A stretch of DNA of 64,000 nt. It comes from Geodermatophilus sabuli. Its GTDB lineage: Bacteria; Actinomycetota; Actinomycetes; Mycobacteriales; Geodermatophilaceae. Positions 9,594 to 17,249 of this stretch are shown here, piece by piece. Made by a program: the position numbers and the translations under genes. Location: NCBI RefSeq assembly GCF_010686765.1, contig NZ_JAAGWF010000015.1, forward strand, positions 157,348 to 221,347, written 5' to 3'. The notes under the pieces were generated by a model that was given only the letters and a program-made list of their open reading frames with translations, was not told where the DNA came from and made no database searches. The stretch's first letter is position 1. Every line of letters begins with the position of its first letter.

Positions 9594-9646
9594 GGACTCC
9601 GCCCCCCTCACCCCACGAAGGCCCGGGGCGGGCCTCGGGACGGGCC
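9594..9646. repeat. Diverged copy of an interspersed palindromic element
   Basis: GGACTCCGCCCCCCTCACCCC followed by a GGGCGGGCC-type right arm resembles the elements at 30039, 50626 and 58547 (left arm GGACCCC plus C-rich stretch, right arm ending GGGGCC). It is the least well conserved of the four and lies between the EamA gene and the SRP RNA. Confidence 0.35.
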
Positions 9647-9706
9647 GTGGGCGTCATGGCGTGAGAGGGTATCGGGCCACCGTCCCGGACGCGGAGCCGA
9701 TTCCTC

Positions 9707-9712
9707 TACAGT
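9707..9712 (+). promoter_or_regulatory. Candidate -10 box of the SRP RNA
   Basis: TACAGT fits the actinobacterial TANNNT pattern and stands about 8 bases before the expected 5' end of the RNA. No clear -35 is seen. Confidence 0.5.
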
Positions 9713-9720
9713 GGAGGCCA

Positions 9721-9807
9721 GACCCCTCGTGCGGCGTCATCCTGTGAACCTCCCCAGGGCCGGAAGGCAGCAAGGATAAGCGGGCTCTGGCGGGTGCACG
9801 GGGGGTC
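9721..9807 (+). ncRNA. ffs: Signal recognition particle RNA, small bacterial (4.5S) type
   Basis: The core contains the universal SRP tetraloop and Ffh-binding segment: CAGGGCCGGAAGGCAGCAAGG at 9755-9775, with GGAA in the apical loop. The ends GACCCCTCGTGC (from 9721) and GCACGGGGGGTC (to 9807) pair over 12 positions with one mismatch and close the hairpin. Length (~90 nt) is that of the small type. It binds Ffh and targets membrane proteins co-translationally. Its place just ahead of dnaX is conserved in many bacteria. Exact ends are uncertain by a few bases. Confidence 0.92.
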
Positions 9808-9899
9808 CCTTGTCGTCCCGGGTGCACCGTTCGCCCTGGCCTCGTCCGGAGGGCCCGCCGCGAGCTCCGCGAGCGGTGAGGGCGACGCCGTCCGTTGAG

Positions 9900-9905
9900 T
9901 AACCT
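9900..9905 (+). promoter_or_regulatory. -10 box for a leaderless dnaX transcript
   Basis: TAACCT ends six bases before the GTG of dnaX, the spacing typical of leaderless actinobacterial mRNAs. No ribosome binding site precedes the start. Confidence 0.5.
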
Positions 9906-9911
9906 GCCTGC

Positions 9912-12185
9912 GTGGCTCTGGCGCTCTACCGCAAGTACCGCCCGGCGACCTTCGCCGAGGTGGTCGGCCAGGAGCACGTGACCACCCCGCTGGTCAACGC
10001 CGTCGACGGCGGGCGGATCAACCACGCCTATCTCTTCAGCGGCCCGCGCGGGTGCGGGAAGACGTCGTCGGCACGGATCCTCGCCCGGTCCCTGAACTGC
10101 GAGCAGGGGCCGACGTCCACGCCCTGCGGCGTCTGCGACTCCTGCGTCGCGCTGGCCCCCGACGGCCCCGGTTCGCTCGACGTGATCGAGATCGACGCGG
10201 CCAGCCACGGCGGTGTCGACGACGCCCGTGACCTCCGGGAACGTGCCTTCTTCGCGCCCGTCAGCAGCCGCTACAAGGTCTACATCATCGACGAGGCGCA
10301 CATGGTGACCACGCAGGGCTTCAACGCCCTGCTCAAGGTGGTCGAGGAGCCGCCGGAGTTCCTGGTGTTCGTCTTCGCGACCACCGAGCCGGACAAGGTG
10401 CTGCCGACCATCCGCTCGCGCACACACCACTACCCGTTCCGCCTGGTGCCCCCGACGACGCTGCGCGGCCTGCTGGAGCGGACCTGCACCGCCGAGGGCG
10501 TCCAGGTCGAGCCGACGGTCTTCCCGCTGGTCGTCCGCGCCGGAGGTGGTTCGGTGCGGGACTCGCTGTCGATCCTCGACCAGCTGCTGGCCGGCGCCGG
10601 CTCCGAGGGCGTCACCTACAAGACCGCGGTCGGGCTGCTCGGGGTCACCGACGACGCGCTGCTCGACGAGGCGATCGACGCGCTCGCCGCCCGCGACGCC
10701 CCGGGCGTCTTCCGGGCCGTCGACCGCGTCGTCGAGGCCGGGCACGACCCCCGCCGGTTCGCCACCGACCTGCTCGACCGACTGCGCGACCTGATCGTGC
10801 TCGACGCCGTTCCCGAGGCCGGCGGCAACGGACTGCTCGACTGCCCTCCCGACCGGCTGGACCTGATGAGCTCCCAGGCCCAGGGCCTGGGCTCGGCCAC
10901 GCTCTCCCGCATGGCCGACACCGTGCACGCGGGTCTGACCGAGATGCGGGGGACGACGGCGCCCCGGCTGCTGCTCGAACTCGTCTGCGCGCGCATGCTG
11001 CTGCCGGCCACGGACGACTCGTCGGCCGCCACGCTCCAGCGGGTGGAGCGTCTCGAGCGGCGGATGTCGATCGCCGGCGAGCACGCCGGTCGGCCGCTCA
11101 CCGACGCGGACGCCGTCCCGGAGACCCCCGGCCGGCCGGTCCCCGTGCGGGAGACGCCGGCGCCCCGTCCGCCCGCCGTGGCCGCGCCGCCTGTCACACC
11201 TCCGGCCGCACCCCCGGCCGCGGCGCCGGCGGTGCCCGCCGCGGACGCCCAGCCGAGCGGCCCGAGACGGGAGTTCGTCCGGCGGTCGCAGGCGGCATCC
11301 CCGGCCGCCAGACCGGCGGCTGCTCCCGCGGCGGCTGCTCCCGCCGCGGCGGGGCCGGCCGCTGCGCCCGCCTCCTCCGACTGGCCCGAGACCACCCCGC
11401 CCGGTTCGGGCGCGGGTGCGGCGCCCTCCCGCCCGGCGGCGCCGGCGCCGGCCGCCGCGGCGGCACCGCCCGCGGGCGGTCGCCGCCCGCAGGCAGCAGC
11501 GGCGGAGCCCGACATCCCGCTGCCCCCGGAGCCCACCGACGACGAGGACTGGCCGCACGCCGCACAGCCCGCAGCGGTGGCCGCGGCGGCCGCCCGCACC
11601 GAGGCGCCCCGGCCCGCCGGTGAGCCCGCCGCGCCGCGGGCCGCCGCCGAGTCCTCCCCGGTCCCGCGCGGCGGCGAGCCGACCCCGGTGGTGTCGGCCG
11701 ACCCGGGCCCGCCTCCCGGCGAGGGCGAGCTCACCACCAGCGACGTCCGGCGGGTGTGGCCGGAGCTGCTGACCGTGGTCCGCCGGCACAAGCGGACGAC
11801 CGAGGCGCTGCTGAAGAACGCCCAGGTGCACGACCTCACCAACGGGGTGCTCACCCTCTCCACCGCGTCCCCGGCGCTGGCGCGGCGGCTGGCCGACGAC
11901 CTCAACAAGGACGTCCTCCGGGAGGCGCTGAACGAGTTGCTGGGCGTGCGCTGGCGGATCGACGCCGTCGTCGAGGGCGCCGCCCGGCCCGGCGCGGAGC
12001 CGGTCGCGCCCGAGGCCGCCCGGGAGGCGGCCCGGGCGGCGGAGGCGGCCGAAGCCAGTGAGCTCATGGCCGAGCGGGCCGCGGAGGGCCCCGGCGGTGA
12101 CCGGGAGGCCGAGCCGGCCGTCGACCCGGAGCAGGCGGCGCTGTCGCTGCTCCGGGCCCAGCTCGGCGCGCGTCCCATCGAGTGA
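9912..12185 (+). CDS. dnaX: DNA polymerase III subunit gamma/tau
   Basis: A 757-residue clamp-loader ATPase. The N-terminal AAA+ module shows Walker A GPRGCGKT (44-51), zinc cysteines at 63, 72, 75 and 78, the Walker B region YIIDEAHM and the sensor segment FATTEPDKV. Domain III follows to about residue 375. The middle (about 390-600) is a long Pro/Ala-rich low-complexity linker, typical of high-GC actinobacteria. The C-terminal domain from about 605 (TSDVRRVWPELLTVVRRHKR) is the tau-like end that contacts polymerase or helicase. GTG 9912 gives the family-typical MALALYRKYRP start. No frameshift slippage site was looked for in detail. Confidence 0.95.
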   Translation: MALALYRKYRPATFAEVVGQEHVTTPLVNAVDGGRINHAYLFSGPRGCGKTSSARILARSLNCEQGPTSTPCGVCDSCVALAPDGPGSLDVIEIDAASHGGVDDARDLRERAFFAPVSSRYKVYIIDEAHMVTTQGFNALLKVVEEPPEFLVFVFATTEPDKVLPTIRSRTHHYPFRLVPPTTLRGLLERTCTAEGVQVEPTVFPLVVRAGGGSVRDSLSILDQLLAGAGSEGVTYKTAVGLLGVTDDALLDEAIDALAARDAPGVFRAVDRVVEAGHDPRRFATDLLDRLRDLIVLDAVPEAGGNGLLDCPPDRLDLMSSQAQGLGSATLSRMADTVHAGLTEMRGTTAPRLLLELVCARMLLPATDDSSAATLQRVERLERRMSIAGEHAGRPLTDADAVPETPGRPVPVRETPAPRPPAVAAPPVTPPAAPPAAAPAVPAADAQPSGPRREFVRRSQAASPAARPAAAPAAAAPAAAGPAAAPASSDWPETTPPGSGAGAAPSRPAAPAPAAAAAPPAGGRRPQAAAAEPDIPLPPEPTDDEDWPHAAQPAAVAAAAARTEAPRPAGEPAAPRAAAESSPVPRGGEPTPVVSADPGPPPGEGELTTSDVRRVWPELLTVVRRHKRTTEALLKNAQVHDLTNGVLTLSTASPALARRLADDLNKDVLREALNELLGVRWRIDAVVEGAARPGAEPVAPEAAREAARAAEAAEASELMAERAAEGPGGDREAEPAVDPEQAALSLLRAQLGARPIE

Positions 12186-12188
12186 GGT

Positions 12189-12224
12189 CCCGTCCCGGCA
12201 CCGCCCACGCGGGCGAGGGACGGG
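12189..12224. terminator. Bidirectional terminator hairpin between dnaX and the SRPBCC gene
   Basis: CCCGTCCC at 12189-12196 pairs with GGGACGGG at 12217-12224, with CGCCC/GGGCG-type pairing inside the loop. It lies in the 46-base gap between two convergent stops. Confidence 0.6.
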
Positions 12225-12231
12225 GCTCCCC

Positions 12232-12717
12232 TCAGCTGCGGGACAGCAGCTCGTCGAGCTTCTCGTAGCCCTCGTTGACGCCGACGTCCATGCCGCTGGA
12301 GAGCATGGCGTCGCGGTCGGCGAAGGAGTCGCAGAGGGAGGTCGCGGTCAGGCGGGTGCGGCCGTTCCCGAGGTCCTCGAGGACCAGCTTCTCCAGCGCG
12401 ACCCCGTCGGGCATGCCGTCGAAGGTGAACGTCTGCACGATCAGCTCGTCGGGCCGCACCTCGTGGAAGGAGCCGTGGAAGCCGTACTCCTGGCCCTCGT
12501 GGACGGACACGTATCGCCAGGAGCCGCCGGTACGGCAGTCCCACTCGTCGATCCTGGTCTGCGTGCTGCTGGGCCCCGTCCACTGGGCGACCAGGTCGCG
12601 GTCGGTGTGGGCGCGGAACACCTTCTCCGGGGGAGCGTCGAACTCGCGGATGATCCGGATCAGCGGGACCTCCGGGTCGGCGACGATCTGGGTCTCGTGG
12701 TGCTGCGTGGTGGTCAT
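12232..12717 (-). CDS. SRPBCC (AHSA1-like) family protein
   Basis: A 161-residue START/Bet v1-like protein. The AHSA1 signature is visible as REFDAPPEKVFRAHTDRDLVAQW near the N-terminus, then TGGSWRYV and a C-terminal helix GMDVGVNEGYEKLDELL. ATG 12717 overlaps the stop of the ArsR-type gene (ATGA); an open frame continues to 12831, but only over that gene. The ArsR plus SRPBCC pair is a common two-gene unit in actinobacteria. The protein probably binds a hydrophobic ligand or assists another protein; its exact role is not known. Confidence 0.85.
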   Translation of the reverse strand: MTTTQHHETQIVADPEVPLIRIIREFDAPPEKVFRAHTDRDLVAQWTGPSSTQTRIDEWDCRTGGSWRYVSVHEGQEYGFHGSFHEVRPDELIVQTFTFDGMPDGVALEKLVLEDLGNGRTRLTATSLCDSFADRDAMLSSGMDVGVNEGYEKLDELLSRS

Positions 12718-13076
12718 GACGGGGTTCCTTCCCGAGGTGTGGTGGGTGACGGGTCGTCCGGCATCGCGCGCAGGACGTCGTCGAGTCGGCGGTAGCGCTC
12801 CTCGGCCTGTCGCCGGTAGCGCTCGATCCACTTGGTCATGAGGTCGAAGACCTCCGCCTCCAGGTGCACCGGCCGGCGCTGGGCGTCACGACTGCGGCTG
12901 ACCAGGCCGGCGTCCTCCAGCACCCGCAGGTGCTTGGAGACGGCCTGGACGCTCACGTCGTAGGGCTCGGCGAGCTCACCGACGGTGGCGTCGGCCACCG
13001 TCAGCCGGGCGACCATGTCGCGCCGGGTGGGGTCGGCCAGGGCCGCGAAGACCCGGGAGAGCGGATCGGCGGCCAT
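12714..13076 (-). CDS. ArsR-family winged-helix repressor
   Basis: A 120-residue regulator. The N-terminus SRVFAALADPTRRDMVARL is the standard ArsR opening, and the recognition helix follows in YDVSVQAVSKHLRVLEDAGLV. No cysteine metal site is present, so it belongs to the non-metal ArsR subgroup that partners SRPBCC genes. The C-terminal tail (DDVLRAMPDDPSPTTPRE) is disordered. ATG 13076 has a strong GGAGGAAC ribosome site. Two matching inverted repeats directly upstream make autorepression likely. Confidence 0.88.
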   Translation of the reverse strand: MAADPLSRVFAALADPTRRDMVARLTVADATVGELAEPYDVSVQAVSKHLRVLEDAGLVSRSRDAQRRPVHLEAEVFDLMTKWIERYRRQAEERYRRLDDVLRAMPDDPSPTTPREGTPS

Positions 13077-13097
13077 CGGTTCCTCCCTTCCTCGTCG

Positions 13098-13159
13098 TCA
13101 ACCAATCGGTTGAGTACGAGAGTGCACCGCGCCGGCCGCCTTGTCAACCATTCGGTTGA
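13098..13159 (-). promoter_or_regulatory. Twin operators and promoter of the ArsR/SRPBCC operon
   Basis: Two near-identical inverted repeats, TCAACC-AATC-GGTTGA at 13098-13113 and TCAACC-ATTC-GGTTGA at 13144-13159, lie 46 bases apart between the ArsR gene and ybaB. Read on the minus strand, a perfect -35 hexamer TTGACA begins inside the upstream copy, and CACTCT stands 17 bases after it as a weak -10. The downstream copy lies near the transcription start. A dimer bound at both would block this promoter. Confidence 0.7.
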
Positions 13160-13207
13160 GAAATGCCGGTGGAGCTCGTCGTCCCCGCACCCGTCGCACC
13201 CGCGGCC

Positions 13208-13213
13208 TACCCT
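13208..13213 (+). promoter_or_regulatory. -10 box for leaderless ybaB
   Basis: TACCCT stands six bases before ATG 13220, with no ribosome site between. This supports choosing 13220 over a further upstream in-frame ATG at 13163. Confidence 0.5.
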
Positions 13214-13219
13214 CGGGGC

Positions 13220-13555
13220 ATGTTCCCCGGTGGTCAGCCCGACATGTCGCAGCTGCTCAAGCAGGCGCAGCAGATGCAGCAGCAGCTCGCTGCCGCGCAG
13301 GAGCAGTTGGCCGCCGAGGAGGTCACCGGCTCGGCCGGAGGCGGTCTGGTCACGGCGACGATGTCGGGGCAGGGCGAGCTGACGGCGGTCACGATCTCCC
13401 CCGAGGCGGTGGACCCGGCCGACCTGGAGACGCTGCAGGACCTCGTCGTCGCCGCCGTCCGGGACGCCTCCCGCCAGGCCAACGAACTGACCGCCAGCCG
13501 GATGGGGCCGCTCGCCGGCGGCCTCGGTGGCGGCCTGGGGCTGCCCGGCCTCTGA
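13220..13555 (+). CDS. ybaB: YbaB/EbfC family nucleoid-associated protein
   Basis: 111 residues from ATG 13220. The first helix is Gln-rich ([21 protein letters not shown]), followed by the conserved strand segment [19 protein letters not shown] and a C-terminal helix ending in a Gly/Leu tail. YbaB forms dimers that bind DNA with little sequence preference and is almost always next to recR, as here. An open frame begins at 13163, but its extra N-terminus covers promoter DNA and is not family-like. Confidence 0.9.
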   Translation: MFPGGQPDMSQLLKQAQQMQQQLAAAQEQLAAEEVTGSAGGGLVTATMSGQGELTAVTISPEAVDPADLETLQDLVVAAVRDASRQANELTASRMGPLAGGLGGGLGLPGL

Positions 13556-13583
13556 GCCGCGCCCCTCCGGAGAGAGGAACACC

Positions 13584-14183
13584 GTGTACGAGGGGGCCGT
13601 CCAGGACCTCATCGACGAGCTCGGCCGGCTGCCCGGTGTCGGGCCGAAGAGTGCCCAGCGGATCGCGTTCCACCTGCTGGCGTCGGAGTCCGCCGACGTC
13701 AGCCGGCTGGTGGCGGCGCTGCAGCGCGTGCAGGCGGAGGTCCGGTTCTGCGTGACCTGCTACAACGTCGCCGAGGGCGAGCAGTGCCGCATCTGCCGTG
13801 ATCCGCGGCGTGGGGACGACGTCATCTGCGTCGTCGAGGAGCCCAAGGACGTCGTCGCCATCGAGCGGACCCGCGAGTTCCGCGGCCGCTACCACGTGCT
13901 CGGCGGCGCGATCAGCCCGATCGAGGGCGTGGGCCCCGACGACCTGCGGGTCAAGGAGCTGATGACCCGGCTGATGAGCGGCACGGTCACCGAGCTGATC
14001 ATCGCCACGGACCCCAACCTCGAGGGCGAGGCGACCGCGGCCTACCTGGCGCGACTCGTCGGCCCGATGGGGCTGGCGGTCTCCCGGCTGGCCAGCGGCC
14101 TGCCGGTGGGTGGCGACCTGGAGTACGCCGACGAGGTCACGCTCGGCCGGGCCTTCGAGGGCCGCCGCCGCATCGACGCCTGA
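13584..14183 (+). CDS. recR: Recombination mediator protein RecR
   Basis: 199 residues from GTG 13584, which has a GGAGAGAGGA ribosome site; a longer frame from 13527 runs over ybaB. The N-terminal helix-hairpin-helix is seen in [19 protein letters not shown], the zinc finger cysteines are 56, 59, 68 and 71, and a Toprim domain follows ([16 protein letters not shown], then [17 protein letters not shown]). It acts with RecF and RecO to load RecA at gaps. Full family length. Confidence 0.95.
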   Translation: MYEGAVQDLIDELGRLPGVGPKSAQRIAFHLLASESADVSRLVAALQRVQAEVRFCVTCYNVAEGEQCRICRDPRRGDDVICVVEEPKDVVAIERTREFRGRYHVLGGAISPIEGVGPDDLRVKELMTRLMSGTVTELIIATDPNLEGEATAAYLARLVGPMGLAVSRLASGLPVGGDLEYADEVTLGRAFEGRRRIDA

Positions 14184-14449
14184 GGGTGCCGGGCCGCCCG
14201 CGGGCAGCCGGACGACGGCGCCGGGGGCCTCGCGGCGCAGGCGCGGACCGTCCTCTGCGCGAGGTCGGGGCGGGCCCGCGCGCCGGGAACGCCGCAGGTC
14301 ACAGGATGGTGTCGACCGTCGACGGGGATGGACCGTGGGCACGGGGACGGGCCTAGGGTCCCAGCAGGTCTGCGGACGTCTGACGTCCGGCGGCCGCCAC
14401 GTCGGGAACACATCCGGCCCGAGAGGGCCGAGAAGGCAGGTCTTCCGCG
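14184..14449 (+). promoter_or_regulatory. Promoter and operator region of the oligopeptide-type ABC operon
   Basis: This 266-base gap holds no gene. TAGGGT at 14354-14359 is a good -10 box. Beginning 14 bases after it is a perfect palindrome, CGGACGTC-T-GACGTCCG (14373-14389), in the expected early transcribed region, where a bound repressor would block initiation or elongation. The leader then runs ~60 bases to a GAGAAGG ribosome site ahead of ATG 14450. Confidence 0.5.
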
Positions 14450-16150
14450 ATGCAGCGTCGTCCCCAGCGCCTGCTGGCCGCCTCGGCAGCCGCGCTCACC
14501 GCAGTCACCCTGGCTGCCTGCGCCTCCAGTGACCGGGACTCCGGGGAGGGAGGTGCGGAGGGCGAGAGCGGGGGCACGCTGGTCTTCGGGGCCACGTCCG
14601 ACCCGATCATGCTCGACCCCGCGTTCGCCAGTGACGGCGAGACCTTCCGCGTCATCCGCCAGGTCTACGAGGGGCTGCTGACCAACGAGCTCGGCGGTAC
14701 CGACCCCGTCCCGGCCCTCGCCGAGGACTGGGAGGTCAGCGACGACGGGCTCGAGTACACCTTCAGCCTGCGCGACGGCGTCCAGTTCCACGACGGGACG
14801 GACTTCAACGGCGAGGCGGTCTGCTTCAACTTCGAACGCTGGTTCAACTTCGAGGGCCTGGCCCAGAGCCCGAGCGCCTCCACCTACTACCAGGACGTGT
14901 TCGGCGGGTTCGCCAGCACGCCGGAGACGCCCAACATCTACGCCGGCTGCGAGGCGCCCGACGAGACGACGGCCGTCATCACGCTCAACCGCGTGACCAG
15001 CAAGTTCCCGGCCGCCCTGTCGCTGCCGGCGTTCTCGATCGCCAGCCCGACCGCGCTGGAGGAGTACGACGCCGACAACCTCTCCGGCAGCGAGGACGCG
15101 CTGACCTACCCCGCGTACGCGCTCGAGCACCCGACCGGCACCGGCCCGTTCCGGTTCGACAGCTGGGACCGCGGCAACGGCGAGGTGACGATCGTCCGCA
15201 ACGACGACTACTGGGGCGAGCCGGCCCTGCTCGACGAGATCATCTTCCGCGCCATCCCGGACGGGAACACGCGGCGCCAGGAGCTGCAGGCCGGCTCGAT
15301 CGACGGCTACGACTTCGTCGCGCCCGCGGACTACGAGAGCCTGGCGGACGAGGGCTTCCAGGTCCTGGTCCGCGACCCGTTCAACATCCTGTACCTCGGC
15401 ATCAACGGCGGCGGCATCCCCGGTGCGGGCGCCAACCCCGCCCTGCAGAACCCGCAGGTGCGTCAGGCGATCGCCCACGCGATCGACCGCGAGACGATCG
15501 TCACCTCCCTGCTGCCCGAGGGCGCCGAGGCGGCCATCGAGTTCCTGCCGCCCACCGTCGACGGGTACGCCGAGGACGTCACCACCTACGACTACGACCC
15601 CGACCGGTCCCGGCAGCTGCTCACCGAGGCCGGTGCGCTGGGCACCACGCTGCGGTTCTTCTACCCGACCGACGTCAGCCGGCCCTACCTCCCGGACCCG
15701 GCCGCGATGTTCCAGGTGATCAGCCAGAACCTGACCGACGCGGGCTTCACCGTCCAGCCGACGGCGCTGCCGTGGAGCCCGGACTACCTCAACGTCGTGC
15801 AGGCCGGCGGGGCCGACGTCCACCTGCTGGGCTGGACCGGTGACTACAACGACGCCTACAACTTCGTGGGCACCTTCTTCGCCGCGAAGGCCGACGGCCT
15901 GGCGAAGGCGGAGTTCGGCGCCTTCAACAACCCGGAGATCTTCCAGGCGCTGGCCACCGCCGACGCCGAGCCGGACCCCGAGGCCCGCACCGCGCTCTAC
16001 CAGGAGGCCAACCGGCTGATCATGGACTACCTCCCGGGTGTCCCGATCTCCCACTCGCCGCCGGCGCTCGTGGTGGCGGAGAACGTCTCCGGGCTGGAGC
16101 CCAGCCCGCTGACCGCGGAGGTCTTCACCGGCGTCTCCATCGACGGCTGA
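14450..16150 (+). CDS. ABC transporter substrate-binding lipoprotein, family 5 (peptide/nickel type)
   Basis: 566 residues with a lipoprotein signal: basic start MQRRPQR, hydrophobic core and lipobox LAAC at about 21-24. The mature protein follows the DppA/OppA plan: GGTLVFGATSDPIMLDPAFA, the family-5 landmark AEDWEVSDDGLEYTFSLRDGVQFHDGT, then HPTGTGPFRFDSW and GEVTIVRNDDYWG. It captures peptides or similar solutes and hands them to the two permeases that follow. A strong hairpin after the stop separates it from the permease genes, which probably leaves more mRNA for this component. Confidence 0.9.
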   Translation: MQRRPQRLLAASAAALTAVTLAACASSDRDSGEGGAEGESGGTLVFGATSDPIMLDPAFASDGETFRVIRQVYEGLLTNELGGTDPVPALAEDWEVSDDGLEYTFSLRDGVQFHDGTDFNGEAVCFNFERWFNFEGLAQSPSASTYYQDVFGGFASTPETPNIYAGCEAPDETTAVITLNRVTSKFPAALSLPAFSIASPTALEEYDADNLSGSEDALTYPAYALEHPTGTGPFRFDSWDRGNGEVTIVRNDDYWGEPALLDEIIFRAIPDGNTRRQELQAGSIDGYDFVAPADYESLADEGFQVLVRDPFNILYLGINGGGIPGAGANPALQNPQVRQAIAHAIDRETIVTSLLPEGAEAAIEFLPPTVDGYAEDVTTYDYDPDRSRQLLTEAGALGTTLRFFYPTDVSRPYLPDPAAMFQVISQNLTDAGFTVQPTALPWSPDYLNVVQAGGADVHLLGWTGDYNDAYNFVGTFFAAKADGLAKAEFGAFNNPEIFQALATADAEPDPEARTALYQEANRLIMDYLPGVPISHSPPALVVAENVSGLEPSPLTAEVFTGVSIDG

Positions 16151-16157
16151 TCTCCCC

Positions 16158-16201
16158 GTCCGTCCCCGCCGGTGACCTCCGGGTCGCCGGCGGGGACGGA
16201 C
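16158..16201 (+). promoter_or_regulatory. Perfect 15-bp stem-loop between binding protein and permease genes
   Basis: A 15-base arm at 16158-16172 (GTCCGTCCCCGCCGG) pairs with no mismatch to 16187-16201, around a 14-base loop. It sits 8 bases after the stop of the binding-protein gene. It lacks a T tract and is followed by the rest of the operon, so a 3' stabilising hairpin or partial terminator is more likely than full termination. Confidence 0.7.
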
Positions 16202-16244
16202 GCCGTCCGCACGTCGGAACGAGCGAAGGGCTGACGAGAGCGCC

Positions 16245-17249
16245 GTGCTCCGCTTCATCCTCCGCCGGCTGGTCCAGCTGGTCCCGATCCTCCTGGGCCT
16301 GTCGATCCTGCTCTTCGCCTGGCTGCGCGCCCTCCCCGGCGGCCCGGCCCAGGCCGCCCTGGGGGAGCGGGCCACCCCCGAGGCGATCGCCCGCTACAAC
16401 GAGCTGTTCGGCCTCGACCAGCCGCTGTACGTCCAGTACTTCCGCTTCCTCGGCCGGGCCGTGCAGCTGGACTTCGGCTCGTCGGCCCAGACCGGCCGGC
16501 CGGTGACCACCGAGTTCCTCGAGCGGATGCCCGGCACCATCGAGCTGACCCTCTTCGCGATGGTCTTCGCGATCGGGGTCGGCATCCCGCTGGGCTACCT
16601 CGCCGCGCGCAAGCACGGCAGCTGGCTGGACTCGACGTCGGTCATCGGCTCGCTGCTCGGCGTCGCGATCCCGGTCTTCTTCCTGGCCTACCTGCTCCGG
16701 CTGCTGTTCGCGGTGCAGCTCGGCTGGCTGCCGGGCTCCGGTCGCCAGGACGTGCGGATGGACGCCACCCGCATCACCAACTTCTACGTCCTCGACGGGC
16801 TGCTCACCCGGGAGTGGGACGCCGCGTGGGACGCCGTCCTGCACCTGGTCCTGCCGGCCATCGCGCTGGGCACCATCCCGCTGGCCATCATCGTGCGCAT
16901 CACCCGGGCCTCGGTCCTGGACGTCGTCAACGAGGACTACGTGCGGACGGCGAACGCCAAGGGCCTGGCCACCCGGACCGTGCGCCGGCGGCACATCCTC
17001 CGCAACGCCCTGCTGCCGGTGTCGACGACGATCGGCCTGCAGACCGGCCTGCTGCTCTCCGGCGCCGTGCTCACCGAGACGGTCTTCGCGTTCGGCGGGG
17101 TGGGATCGGCGCTACGGGACGCCATCTTCACGCGCGACTTCGCCGTCCTCCAGGGCTTCATCCTGCTGCTCGCCGTCGTCTACGTGCTGGTGAACCTCCT
17201 GGTGGACATCTCCTACGGCTTGCTCGACCCGAGGGTGAGGGTCCGATGA
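16245..17249 (+). CDS. ABC transporter permease, DppB type
   Basis: 334 residues, six predicted helices. The start MLRFILRRLVQLVPILLGLS is the usual DppB/OppB opening (first codon GTG at 16245). The permease coupling motif is seen in VRTANAKGLATRTVRRRHILRNALLPV, the EAA-like loop that contacts the ATPases. It ends VDISYGLLDPRVRVR, the standard end of this family. The stop overlaps the next start by four bases. Confidence 0.9.
   Translation: MLRFILRRLVQLVPILLGLSILLFAWLRALPGGPAQAALGERATPEAIARYNELFGLDQPLYVQYFRFLGRAVQLDFGSSAQTGRPVTTEFLERMPGTIELTLFAMVFAIGVGIPLGYLAARKHGSWLDSTSVIGSLLGVAIPVFFLAYLLRLLFAVQLGWLPGSGRQDVRMDATRITNFYVLDGLLTREWDAAWDAVLHLVLPAIALGTIPLAIIVRITRASVLDVVNEDYVRTANAKGLATRTVRRRHILRNALLPVSTTIGLQTGLLLSGAVLTETVFAFGGVGSALRDAIFTRDFAVLQGFILLLAVVYVLVNLLVDISYGLLDPRVRVR

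Noticed and set aside
9654..11831. Minus-strand 725-codon frame opposite dnaX
   Set aside because: Arg/Gly/Pro-rich shadow of dnaX; covers the SRP RNA too.
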